This document shows, one piece after another, positions 36,377-47,129 of a stretch of 64,000 nucleotides of DNA. The stretch lies in the NCBI RefSeq assembly GCF_003952425.1, contig NZ_CP034449.1, positions 1,426,001 to 1,490,000 of the forward strand, written 5' to 3'. The notes beneath the pieces were generated by a model that did not search any database, was not told the DNA's origin, and worked only from the letters and a program-made list of their open reading frames with translations. Position 1 is the first letter of the stretch. Every line of letters starts with the position of its first letter. The DNA comes from Mesorhizobium sp. M2A.F.Ca.ET.046.03.2.1. GTDB taxonomy: Bacteria; Pseudomonadota; Alphaproteobacteria; Rhizobiales; Rhizobiaceae. A program made the translations under genes and the position numbers.

Positions 36377-36623
36377 TTCTTCAGGGCTCCTTTGATTTTT
36401 CCTGGGAAGTCAAGGCGCGACGGAGTTGCACTCGCGCTACATCGCTGTCAGCTTGAAAGTTTCATTTGAACTCTGGCGTAAGGACCGCGAGACCGCCGTG
36501 GTCGTGCGGGTCCTTTACGGTGTCCTTGCAACCGGCATGCCAACACAGGTTTTTCGCGGACCTTGCTTGAAAGACGGGTAAACATGGCAGGAAATGGCCC
36601 CACCGACGGGGATACTCGCGGCC
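36377..36623. other. Intergenic stretch
   Basis: No gene recognised. TGTCAGCTTGAAAG at about 36446 recalls the first part of a tts box but lacks the TCG core and faces no suitable gene. Confidence 0.35.
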
Positions 36624-37170
36624 TCAGCGTCGGTTTTCGAACAAGCGCGTTTTTGACCGCACTGGCTGAACTGTAAAACAGTCGTTGAATAAGTGGGAAT
36701 GGACCGGCTCGGTGGAAACCGTCGCCGCGGGCAGCATGCCGGCCGCCTGGCCGGCGAAGTCCGCGCCCAGGCGGATGGCCTTGGCCACGTCGCCGCCGTC
36801 TCGGATACCGCCCGACGCGATCAACTTCACCGTTGGCAGCGCCGACGTGGTGCCGCCGGCGCCCGCGGCATCGATCAACGCCACGCCCGCCTCGACGCGG
36901 GCAGAGGCCACCGAGGCGGACAGGCCCGACCCCACTTCCTTGGCTACGATCGGCACATGGGTGAAGAAGAAGCGTAGCGCCGACACGATGCTGTTCATCG
37001 TCGGCACGGGAACATCGTCGTCCTGCTGCTCGATCTGGAACCGGCGCATGTCGTCGGTGGTCGCTGTAACCGGCGACCAGCCGAGGAAGGTCGCCAGGCG
37101 TCCGATGTCGCCGAGATGAGTTGCGCTGCGTCTCCTGGCTGAACCGGCGCAGCATCGTGTCGTGGATCAG
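36624..37170 (-). pseudogene. idi: Type 2 isopentenyl-diphosphate isomerase remnant
   Basis: The minus strand contains [39 protein letters not shown] and [20 protein letters not shown] followed by GAD. These are the FMN- and substrate-binding blocks of type 2 IDI (IVKEVGxGIS, DVxGAGGT, SGGIRxGxDxAKAI). Upstream pieces are in other frames and the N-terminal third is absent. In rhizobia an idi gene of this type is found at the end of gibberellin-biosynthesis operons on symbiosis islands, so this may be debris of such an operon. Confidence 0.7.
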
Positions 37171-37439
37171 CCGCTGACGAAGTGGACTGACAGGTAGCCT
37201 CAAGAACAGGATAGGGCATGGTCAGGCTCCTTGTTGAAGAAGCCGGTGATGCTCTGCCGCTGCCGAACCACCATCAATGAGAGCGCGACGTCGCTCGTGA
37301 TCTCTACCTCACCCCAGCCCATCCCGCGTAGCGGGTTCGTTCTGCGGCCCCGAACGCGACGTCTGAGTAGTGGCTCACCAAACCGAAATGCCGCCCGCCG
37401 ACTGGCCGCACGGATTTCGACCCTGCCGAAATGTCCCCA

Positions 37440-37608
37440 GTCACTCGGCGATACGGAATCCACCGATGAGCTGGCAGACCATGTCCGCGGCGCCGACCTT
37501 CTGGTGATCGAGGCCACCTTCCTGGAACGAGATGCGGCCATGGCGCGCGACTATGGTCATCTCACGACTGCGCAGGCTTTACCCGATGCGTACGCTGCAT
37601 CGGATTAG
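37440..37608 (+). pseudogene. Metallo-beta-lactamase fold (RNase Z-like) C-terminal fragment
   Basis: GDTESTDELADHVRGADLLV followed by IEATFLERDAAMARDYGHLT and TAQA matches the GDT...LxxxARGADLLxxEATF...GHLTxxQA end of RNase Z and related hydrolases. Only about 55 residues survive, ahead of unrelated sequence. Confidence 0.6.
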
Positions 37609-37788
37609 CTATCGCCTCGCGGATCGATCGGAGCGGACCAATGCCGGTAACAGTCCTGCGCGACTGGATCTTCGACAGACGTCTTCGCGCGCCGTAGCCG
37701 TCGTCTATCCCCCTTTGTAGGGCACGGCCTTCCAAAACAATCAGAGAACCTGCGTACTACGAACCCGCACTGAGTAGATCGCAGAGCA

Positions 37789-38022
37789 GTGAAGCCTAAC
37801 TCGCCAAGTTTTCGGCCAGTGACTACCGAGCGCCTTGAGCGCGCTCTCGATCGCATTGCCGAAATAATTGTTGCCCGCGGCGATCGAGGCGAGGCATGGC
37901 TTCCACTTTTTGATCACTTGGAGCGGGCTCTGCTGGATCATAGAGCAAAGGAAGAGCGCCTGGCCGCGATACGTGAGCGCGTCACACGATCGAAGGATCG
38001 AACGGCAGCGCAATCTTCATGA
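37789..38022 (+). CDS. Small conserved hypothetical protein
   Basis: A 77-aa helical, charged protein: TTERLERALDRIAEIIVARG then LPLFDHLERALLDHRAKEER. Its composition (RLERALDRIAEIIV) looks like real coding sequence, and similar short proteins occur in rhizobial accessory DNA as I recall. It ends inside the 3' end of the convergent integrase gene (41-bp overlap). Function unknown. Confidence 0.5.
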   Translation: MKPNSPSFRPVTTERLERALDRIAEIIVARGDRGEAWLPLFDHLERALLDHRAKEERLAAIRERVTRSKDRTAAQSS

Positions 38023-39343
38023 GCTCTTCCTGCCACATCTTCATCTCGCCGCCTTCGCCGTATTTGGGTCGGTCGATGGCGTGACCCATCAGCATACGCC
38101 GCAGTTCCTCGTCGAGCCGGGCATTTTTCATTCGATCCTCGAATGAGTGGCGGAGCGAATAGAATGTGTGCTTGTCGCTCGGAAAGAGCTTGTGCTTCTT
38201 AAAATGCTTATTGACGGTAGCAGACAGCTGCGTCTCTCGGTCCTTGTATTGTGGGAAGCCGTTGGGATGCTTCTTGAACACCTCCAGCGCCACGCCAACC
38301 AGTGGCACTTTCCGCACTGACGACGCTGTTTTGATCTCGCGTGGGTCCTCTGGATCCTCGCGCGGCTCGACCGAGATGTGCGGAACTTCGTGATCGAGAT
38401 GAATCACGCCTTCATGAAGATTTGCCAGTTCGCTCGGCCGACAGCCTGTCTCGACGAACGCCAACGCAATCCCTCGAGCTTCGGCATTGAGCTTCGCCAA
38501 TGCGCCAGGCGCGAGAATCTTGTCTCTGATCCAGTCGGTAGGAAACGGCGGCCGGCTTCGCTTCGATTTGTCACTGAAGGAGAGATCGGCGAACGGGTTC
38601 TTCTGCTCCGGAAAACCCAAGTGGCGGAAATAGTCGCTGTAGAGCGTCCGAAGATTTCCCATATTGCGGTTGCCGGTCGACGCCGAGCGATCGCCTGGCC
38701 CCTCCTCCGGCGCGATGCGGTCGAGCCAGTACTTGTGGACCTTGAGAGCGTCATCACGCGTGATCTTGCTCATAGGTTTGTCTTCGACCAAATCAATGAA
38801 CACATCGACGCTCATCTGCCGCTTGGCTTTCCAGCGCTTGCGCTGGTCAGGGCTCTTGGTGCGCAACTCGTCACGGACGATGTCGGAGAAATAAACCTTC
38901 AGTGCGTCAGATATCTTGTCGTCAGGTCGCTCGACCATGCCAGCGACGGCGTCCAACGCAGGCGACTTAGCTGGCTCGCCAATGGTGCTCTCTACGCGCT
39001 GCAAGATGGTTTCCAGCGGTTCTGCGGTAAGAATCTCGGCAAGCGGCCGATAGACAAAACCGAGAGACTCAGCGCGCTTAATCGCCAGCTTGTAGCGCAT
39101 ACCTGCCGCTTGCGGATTGGCGCCAATCATTAGCGACGCCCAGAGTGCGTTGTCGGCCGCCTCATACATGTCGCGGACGGTTCTCGCCCTTATTCTGTCC
39201 GAAGTGTTGAGCGACTTGCGAACGAATCTGCCGCGGTGGTCCAGATCGCGAACTTCTTGGGGCACGCGCCGGCGATAGTGGAAATGCCCGCCTCTGAGTT
39301 GCAGGTAGCGATCAGGATGGTGCTCTTCGCGCCTTCGTCCCAA
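37982..39343 (-). CDS. int: Tyrosine site-specific recombinase (integrase) of the tRNA-His element
   Basis: A 453-aa protein. N-terminal LQLRGGHFHYRRRVPQEVRD (DUF6538-type arm-binding start), SAM-like core near 130-200, catalytic domain from about 250. The catalytic set is visible: arginine in ETGCRPSELANL, lysine region VRKVPLV, HTFYSLRHSFEDR, MLMGHAID, and tyrosine in RPKYGEGGEM. Its start faces the 3' end of tRNA-His 130 bp away, the standard geometry for elements integrated in that tRNA. It should catalyse integration and excision of the element lying to the left. No excisionase is evident next to it. Confidence 0.9.
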   Translation of the reverse strand: MGRRREEHHPDRYLQLRGGHFHYRRRVPQEVRDLDHRGRFVRKSLNTSDRIRARTVRDMYEAADNALWASLMIGANPQAAGMRYKLAIKRAESLGFVYRPLAEILTAEPLETILQRVESTIGEPAKSPALDAVAGMVERPDDKISDALKVYFSDIVRDELRTKSPDQRKRWKAKRQMSVDVFIDLVEDKPMSKITRDDALKVHKYWLDRIAPEEGPGDRSASTGNRNMGNLRTLYSDYFRHLGFPEQKNPFADLSFSDKSKRSRPPFPTDWIRDKILAPGALAKLNAEARGIALAFVETGCRPSELANLHEGVIHLDHEVPHISVEPREDPEDPREIKTASSVRKVPLVGVALEVFKKHPNGFPQYKDRETQLSATVNKHFKKHKLFPSDKHTFYSLRHSFEDRMKNARLDEELRRMLMGHAIDRPKYGEGGEMKMWQEELMKIALPFDPSIV

Positions 39344-39474
39344 CGTCTCGGCCTTCCGTTTGTATCACAATAGGTAGCACAATTTGTGACACAAAATCGC
39401 AAACAGACGCAAGGCATTCAATTGAATTGACCAATTTATTTCGAAAAAACAGTGGCTTACGCGAGAAGGCAATG

Positions 39475-39550
39475 GTACCGTTGGCTGGGCTCGAACCAGC
39501 GACCCCCAGATCCACAATCTGGTGCTCTAACCAACTGAGCTACAACGGCA
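39475..39550 (-). tRNA. tRNA-His (GTG anticodon)
   Basis: A complete cloverleaf on the minus strand: acceptor TGCCGTT paired with AACGGTA (one G-U), D arm AGCTCAGTTGGTTAGAGC, anticodon stem CCAGA/TCTGG with loop TTGTGGA (anticodon GTG), T arm GCTGGTTCGAGCCCAGC. A G precedes position 1, as in tRNA-His. The intact gene next to the integrase marks the element-chromosome boundary. Confidence 0.95.
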
Positions 39551-39695
39551 CATTCCAGGCGAGCGCTATCCAGGAATCCTGAGGATGCGCTCCATCGTTG
39601 GCGATGCGTCCAATACGGGCTATCGGATTCTAATTCAAGGCCCTTAATAAGGCAAAGGACGGGTTGTCCTCGTCGCACCTTTCATAAGGCAAAAG

Positions 39696-39800
39696 AAAAG
39701 GCCGGCGGGAGGAGGTGCCGGCCTTTTCCTGTTACGAGCCAGCGGGAGGAGGTGCTGGCTGGTCACCCCGGAAACAGAGGGAGGAGGTTCCGCTTCCGGG
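39696..39800 (-). ncRNA. Three tandem CCTCCTCCC-loop hairpins (cuckoo/CcsR-type small RNA)
   Basis: On the minus strand three stem-loops each expose ACCTCCTCCC in the loop: 39767-39800 (stem CCCGGAA/TTCCGGG), 39737-39760 (AGCCAGC/GCTGGCT) and 39696-39727 (11-bp stem AAAAGGCCGGC/GCCGGCCTTTT). The last ends in a T run and should terminate transcription. Loops of this sequence, complementary to Shine-Dalgarno, define the alphaproteobacterial cuckoo RNA family. The array lies 84 bp after the phasin gene on the same strand, so it may be processed from the phasin mRNA. Confidence 0.8.
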
Positions 39801-39883
39801 TATCTGGTTATTCAACTCTATCGCATAACTATTTGTCTGACGAAATGCGACGTTTTGATGCAGCGCACAGTTGTGCGCGAAAA

Positions 39884-40351
39884 TTAGGCAGCCTTGACGT
39901 CCTTGATCGCCTTCTCGAAGGCGCTCTTGACCGGCTTGGAGACATCCTCGACCGCCTTGGTGGCGACGGCCTGGAACTCCTTGGCCTGCTCCACGGCCAA
40001 TTCGGCGCGCTTGCGCAGGAAAGCGGTCTGCAGCTCGACGACTTCCGAAAGGGTCTTGGCGCCGACCAGGGCTTCAAGGTGCGAGAAGCCGGCTTCGGCA
40101 TTGGCGCGCAGCGCGGCGATGGCCTTGAGCGAAACGTCACTGGAGACGGCCTTGGCGGTCTCGTAGGTCGACTCCAGAACCTTCTGGGTCTCCTCGGCAC
40201 CGGTCTTCAGCTTGGCATAGGCCTCTTTCGACTGCTCGACGCCCTTCTCGGCGAAGGCGCGGATCTGGTCGGTGGCCTTGGAAGCGTCGAAGCTCGGGAA
40301 TTCAACGTTTTCGATGGTCTCGGCAGCGGTCTTAGCGGTGGTCTTGGACAT
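39884..40351 (-). CDS. phaP: Phasin (PHB granule-associated protein)
   Basis: A 155-aa alpha-helical, Ala/Lys/Glu-rich protein with the Phasin_2 profile: EKGVEQSKEAYAKLKTGAEE near 36, NAEAGFSHLEALVGAKTLSE near 84, and VEQAKEFQAVATKAVED near 118. Phasins coat polyhydroxybutyrate granules and control granule number. The start at 40351 has AAAGG about nine bases upstream. A TGCAACA inverted repeat lies 80 bp upstream and three small-RNA hairpins follow downstream. Confidence 0.9.
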   Translation of the reverse strand: MSKTTAKTAAETIENVEFPSFDASKATDQIRAFAEKGVEQSKEAYAKLKTGAEETQKVLESTYETAKAVSSDVSLKAIAALRANAEAGFSHLEALVGAKTLSEVVELQTAFLRKRAELAVEQAKEFQAVATKAVEDVSKPVKSAFEKAIKDVKAA

Positions 40352-40433
40352 TTTCCAACCTTTTCGGGTAGCGGCTTTGACAGAAAGCCGTCTCGTTCAT
40401 GTATGGTGGCAATATAGAGGCTTTTTTGTGCAT

Positions 40434-40451
40434 TGCAACATCTTTGTTGCA
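40434..40451 (-). promoter_or_regulatory. TGCAACA inverted repeat, possible PhaR operator
   Basis: TGCAACA-N4-TGTTGCA in the phasin upstream region, flanked by TTGTGC and GCGCA. PhaR/PhaF-type repressors bind TGC-rich palindromes before phasin genes; assignment is by position and resemblance. Confidence 0.4.
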
Positions 40452-40621
40452 GCGCACCATAAAATCTTCCCGTACGTCAACCGTAACGTCAGCCGCTGGG
40501 CCGTTAACCAAGAGCCCAGAGATTTCGACCTATGCAAGCCAGGGCTTGTGGACCTTCGGACCGCGGGCTTTTATTAACAAAGCGTTAACTGAAATGCCCG
40601 CTCCGGAGGGTTGCCCAGCGC

Positions 40622-43600
40622 ATGCCGCCTGAAAACTACTCCTTCCTCGACGTCGCCGTGCTCGACGCGGTGCGTCAGCGCTTTGCCGCTGGCGACGCCC
40701 TGGCCATTTTGTCGGCCGACCTCGAGCAGGTGATCTGGGCGAACGGACCGGGGGCGTCGGTATTCGGCTATCCGGATATCGAGGCCATCATCGGCGCCTC
40801 GGCGCGGCTGCCGCTGATTGCCCGACGGCAGATCATGGCGACCAGCGGCTTTCCCGAGATTGGCAGCGACCGTGCCATCACGGTGAGGCTGGCCACCGGC
40901 ATGGTGAGCCGGGCCGTGGGCTTCCTGGCCAGCGCCGTGACGATGCCGGACGGCGAGAAGGCAATCATGCTGGCGGTGCCGGCGGCGCAGACTAGCTCAC
41001 GCAGCGCCGGCGAAGTCGCCGGCCGAGCCATCGGTGGTTTTACCGAGGCAGGGCATTTCATCGCCTTCGTCGACGCGCAAGGCGGCGTCGAGGCAGCCTC
41101 GGACGGCTTCGCGGCGCTCGGCATCGAGCCGCGGACGCTGGCTGCGCTGGTTGCGGATGTGGCAAGCAGCGGCGACCGTGTCGTCAAGCGCCTTGTGCCT
41201 GGCAGCGGCACTTCCTACCCGGCCGGTTTCGCGCGGCTCACCGACACACGGCATCTGCTGGTGGTGATCGATGAAGACCAGCTCGACGGCGACCAAGGGG
41301 AACAGCCGACCGCCGGCCAGGGCGATCGGCCCGATGGTGAGCAAGGCGCGACGCCAGGCACCGTTGCAGCCACGCTGTCGGGTGAAAGCCTGGCCGCCGA
41401 GCCCGAACCCCGGCCGGTCCAGGACAACAGCCCCGCACCGGTCGTGACAGCCGGCGGACAAGCCAAGCTGGTCCCGGAGCCTTCTGAAGGCGATGCACAG
41501 ACTGACGCTGGAAGCCGGGTCGTGCCCAGCCAGCAGCCTGCCCGGACCGATCATCAGGCGGATGCCGCCGAGCCCAGCCAACAGGCCGCGGACGCCGGCG
41601 CCGGCCAGCATGACCATTGGTATTTCAACGCCGGCGACGATGACGCCGGGCAGGCTCAACCGGCGGCGCCGGCGAAGGATGAGCCGAAGGAGGCCGTCGC
41701 GGCCGAAGGCCTGCGGCCGGGTGTTGGCGAGACGGCCGCGCGCGAAACCGTCATGCCATCTCGGCCAGCCCTGCCCCGCGGCATCGACCGTTCGGCGCCA
41801 CCCTTGCGCTTCGTCTGGCGCACCGACGCCGACGGCAAATTCAGCGCGTTGTCGCCCGAATTCGCAGACATCGTCGGCCAGCCCGCCGCCGATGTGATCG
41901 GCCGCCGCTTCAAGGACGTCGCCACCATCTTCGGTCTCGACACCTCGGGCGAGATCGCCGGTCTGCTCGAGCGGCGCGACACTTGGTCAGGCCGATCGGT
42001 GCTGTGGCCGGTGGCCGGAACCGATCTGAAGATACCGGTCGATCTGGCGGCGCTGCCCGTCTATGGCCGCAGCCGCGCCTTCGAGGGTTTTCGCGGCTTT
42101 GGCGTCGCACGCGCGGCCGACGCCGTGGTCGATCCCGAAGCGCTCGGCATGGCGCTGGTGCCTAATGCCGCGCCTGCCGGGAGCGAGCCGTCGGTCGAGC
42201 AGCCAGCCGCGGAGCAGGCGCAGCCGGAACAGCCAAAGCCCGCAGATCCGTTCCAGGGCGAAGTGCCGGCGCTGAGCATCGTGCCGAAGCCGGAGCGGCG
42301 CTTCGCCGACAAGGTGATAAGGCTGGCCGAGCACCGCCAGCCGGTCAACGACAAGCAGCCGGGGAGCGACACGCCCGCAAGTCAGAAGAGCCTGTCGATC
42401 CTTGAGCGCAGCGCCTTCCGCGAGATTGGCGAGCGGCTGCGCAAGGACAATTCCCTGCCCGCCGAGCCGGGCGCCGCCGAAGCCGGCAAGCAGACCGATG
42501 CGGTTGTTGCCGGCAAGGACGAGGCAACAGCGAAAGAGCCCGCCGTCGCAACGAAGGCCGAGGCCAACCAGCCAACGACGCTTGAAGAGGCGGCGCACGA
42601 GAACCCCGCGCTGGAGGCGACGCCGGCACCGGAAGCCTCGGAAACCTCCGACGCGAAGGCTGATGCGGAGACTGCTGAAGCACAGACCGAGGCGGAAGAC
42701 CAGGAAGACCTGGCGAGGCTCGACGGTATCGATGACGCCGCCGCGACGAGCGACGCCGGCAAGACGGTGACGCCGGCCGCTTCCGGCTCGCTGCTCAGCT
42801 ACGCAGGTGGTGAGAAGTCCAGGGAAGAAGCCGGCGTCGAACCTGCTTCCGAGGACAGCCGGGCAGCGGCCACCCGGCAGGCGGCCGAGCGTGCCGATTC
42901 TGAGGCGCGGCAGCCGGTCGAACGGCCAGTGACCGAGCTGGTCGCCGAAAAGCCGGCGCGCGATGCGACGGCGGATGATGACAGCATGACCGCCGACGAT
43001 TTCCGCGATGCGCAAGACAGCGAGGATTGGGCCGGCTCCGACGCCGACGCGGCGACGGCCGCGGAAGAACCCGTAACGCCGGCGCGGCCACGCCTGGACG
43101 TGCCGCCACTCAAGCTCGCAGGCTTTGTGCCCTCCGCTTTTTCGACCGGAGAGGAAGCCAAGGCGCCCGATACGTCCATCCTCGCCAGGCTGCCGGTGCC
43201 GCTGCTGATCCATTCGGGTGACGAGCTCCATTACGCCAATGACGCCTTCCTCGAACTCACCGGCTACGATGCGCTGGACGACCTCGCGGATGCGGGGGGC
43301 CTGGGCGCGTTGTTTGCCGATCCCTATGCCGAGGATGCCGGCGCGGACGAAAGCGACCACTCGCTTAAGCTCAAGAGCCGCCAGGGCCTGGAATTTCCAA
43401 TCGAAGCCCTGCTTCGCTCGGTGCCATGGCGGGGCGGCAAGGCGCTCATGCTGGTGGTGCGGCGTTCCGGCGAGGACGATGCCGCGCATTTCACCGCCGC
43501 CAATGACGAGCCGGCGCTGCAGCCGGATGTTCCGGAATTGAAATCGCGCATCGCCGAGATGCGCACCATCATCGACACCGCCACGGATGGCGTCGTACTG

Positions 43601-44656
43601 ATCGGCCGCGACGGCAACATCCGCTCGATCAGCCGGCCGGCGGAAGCCCTTTTCGGCTTCGACAGCGACGAGGTCGCCGGCAAGCCCTTTGCCTCGCTGT
43701 TCGCTATCGAAAGCCAGCGCGCGGCGCGCGACTATCTCGCGGGCCTTTCGGAGCCGGGCGTGGCGAGCGTCTTGAATGACGGCCGCGAGGTCATCGGCCG
43801 CGAGGCGCAGGGACGTTTCATCCCGCTGTTCATGACCATCGGCAGGCTGCCGAACGACAGCGGCTTCTGCGCCGTGGTGCGCGACATCACGCAATGGAAG
43901 CGGGCCGAGGAAGACCTGACCCAGGCACGCGCGGTTGCCGAGCGCGCGTCCTCGCAGAAGACGGATTTCCTGGCCCGCATCAGCCATGAGATCCGCACGC
44001 CGCTCAACGCCATCATCGGCTTTTCCGAGCTGATGGTGGACGAGAAATTCGGCCCGATCGCCAATGACCGCTATCGCGACTATCTGCGCGACATCAACCG
44101 GTCAGGCAATCACGTGCTCGACCTCGTCAACGACCTGCTCGACATCTCGAAGATCGAGGCCGGGCAGCAGGAGATGGACTACGAGGCGGTGTCGCTCAAC
44201 GACACGCTGGCCGAGACGGTGGCGATGATGCAGCCGCAAGCCAATCGAGAGCGCGTCATCATCCGCTCCAGCTTCGCCTCGCGGCTGCCGGAAGTGGTGG
44301 CGGATTTGCGAAGCGTGCGCCAGATCGCCCTCAACATCCTGTCCAACGCCATCCGCTACACCCAGGCCGGCGGCCAGGTGATCGTCTCGACCGCGTACGA
44401 AGCCTCAGGCGATGTCGTCATGCGCGTGCGCGATACCGGCATCGGCATGACCCCGGCCGAGATCGAGCAGGCGCTGAAGCCGTTCAAGCAGATCAATGCG
44501 CTGAAGCGCGGACGCGGCGACGGCACTGGCCTCGGCCTGCCCCTCACCAAGGCCATGGTGGAGGCGAACCGAGCCCGCTTCGCCATCACCTCGACGCCGG
44601 GCGAAGGAACGCTGGTCGAGGTCGTCTTCCCCTCGACCCGCGTGCTTGCCGAATAA
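40622..44656 (+). CDS. Multi-PAS sensor histidine kinase of the PdhS/DivJ/PleC type
   Basis: A 1344-aa protein without clear membrane segments. An early PAS-like region (about 15-120) is followed by a long acidic, Ala/Glu/Pro-rich low-complexity linker (about 220-370 and again 560-820) around a central PAS (LRFVWRTDADGKFSALSPEF near 398). Two more PAS domains lie near 855-960 (LLIHSGDELHYANDAFLELT) and 985-1100. HisKA starts with ISHEIRTPLNAIIGFSE (H1122) and the catalytic domain has NILSNAIRY, DTGIGM and GDGTGLGLPL. The H-box and FGPIANDRYRDYLRDI match kinases that control the alphaproteobacterial cell cycle via DivK. No response regulator adjoins it. Which family member it is cannot be settled by eye. 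Confidence 0.8.
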   Translation: MPPENYSFLDVAVLDAVRQRFAAGDALAILSADLEQVIWANGPGASVFGYPDIEAIIGASARLPLIARRQIMATSGFPEIGSDRAITVRLATGMVSRAVGFLASAVTMPDGEKAIMLAVPAAQTSSRSAGEVAGRAIGGFTEAGHFIAFVDAQGGVEAASDGFAALGIEPRTLAALVADVASSGDRVVKRLVPGSGTSYPAGFARLTDTRHLLVVIDEDQLDGDQGEQPTAGQGDRPDGEQGATPGTVAATLSGESLAAEPEPRPVQDNSPAPVVTAGGQAKLVPEPSEGDAQTDAGSRVVPSQQPARTDHQADAAEPSQQAADAGAGQHDHWYFNAGDDDAGQAQPAAPAKDEPKEAVAAEGLRPGVGETAARETVMPSRPALPRGIDRSAPPLRFVWRTDADGKFSALSPEFADIVGQPAADVIGRRFKDVATIFGLDTSGEIAGLLERRDTWSGRSVLWPVAGTDLKIPVDLAALPVYGRSRAFEGFRGFGVARAADAVVDPEALGMALVPNAAPAGSEPSVEQPAAEQAQPEQPKPADPFQGEVPALSIVPKPERRFADKVIRLAEHRQPVNDKQPGSDTPASQKSLSILERSAFREIGERLRKDNSLPAEPGAAEAGKQTDAVVAGKDEATAKEPAVATKAEANQPTTLEEAAHENPALEATPAPEASETSDAKADAETAEAQTEAEDQEDLARLDGIDDAAATSDAGKTVTPAASGSLLSYAGGEKSREEAGVEPASEDSRAAATRQAAERADSEARQPVERPVTELVAEKPARDATADDDSMTADDFRDAQDSEDWAGSDADAATAAEEPVTPARPRLDVPPLKLAGFVPSAFSTGEEAKAPDTSILARLPVPLLIHSGDELHYANDAFLELTGYDALDDLADAGGLGALFADPYAEDAGADESDHSLKLKSRQGLEFPIEALLRSVPWRGGKALMLVVRRSGEDDAAHFTAANDEPALQPDVPELKSRIAEMRTIIDTATDGVVLIGRDGNIRSISRPAEALFGFDSDEVAGKPFASLFAIESQRAARDYLAGLSEPGVASVLNDGREVIGREAQGRFIPLFMTIGRLPNDSGFCAVVRDITQWKRAEEDLTQARAVAERASSQKTDFLARISHEIRTPLNAIIGFSELMVDEKFGPIANDRYRDYLRDINRSGNHVLDLVNDLLDISKIEAGQQEMDYEAVSLNDTLAETVAMMQPQANRERVIIRSSFASRLPEVVADLRSVRQIALNILSNAIRYTQAGGQVIVSTAYEASGDVVMRVRDTGIGMTPAEIEQALKPFKQINALKRGRGDGTGLGLPLTKAMVEANRARFAITSTPGEGTLVEVVFPSTRVLAE

Positions 44657-44683
44657 GATCGTCCTCGGTTCCAGCCAAAGAAA

Positions 44684-44705
44684 AAGGCGTCCGGGAGGAC
44701 GCCTT
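44684..44705 (-). terminator. Terminator hairpin after aacS
   Basis: A perfect 9-bp stem AAGGCGTCC/GGACGCCTT with a 4-nt loop; on the minus strand it is followed by TTTCTTT. It can also act on the plus strand for the kinase gene, whose stop lies 28 bp away. Confidence 0.7.
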
Positions 44706-44905
44706 GAGAAATGGGATGCTGTCACAACGGGGGCTTGAGCTGAACCTCAGGGGACGAGGAACGGGATTTCTCCCTCAAGTTACACGCGACTATCGGGGTC
44801 GTCCCTTAACAAGTCCTTACCGGACCTCAGAAAAGTTTACGAATGTGTACCACCCGTGAAATCTAGGTAAATTCGCCGTACCGATTTCGTTAACCATGCC
44901 ATCCG

Positions 44906-46864
<1,959 letters not shown>

Positions 46865-47129
46865 GATCGCTCCTCCCAAAGCGCGTCGCGAACGAGCCAG
46901 TTAAGCTCAACATCGCCTATGCCATCGTTCCAAAAACGGCGCGCAACCGTGGACCGGGGTCGTACGGTTCGCTTATGCATATTGCAGCGCAGCAGAGCAA
47001 GATTTTGTTCGCGCGACCCATGGCTGTCCCTGCGCAAATGCCATCGCAAGGCCATAAAGACTTGAAAAGCGTCGGCGCTCGGTTACACCGTCGGGCGATT
47101 TTGTCGGCAATAGAAGCATACGGGGCGAA

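Noticed and set aside
41987..43987. 666-aa minus-strand frame opposite the PAS kinase
   Set aside because: It is a shadow of the high-GC kinase gene: arginine/leucine-rich, no family motif, and the plus-strand gene is clearly real.
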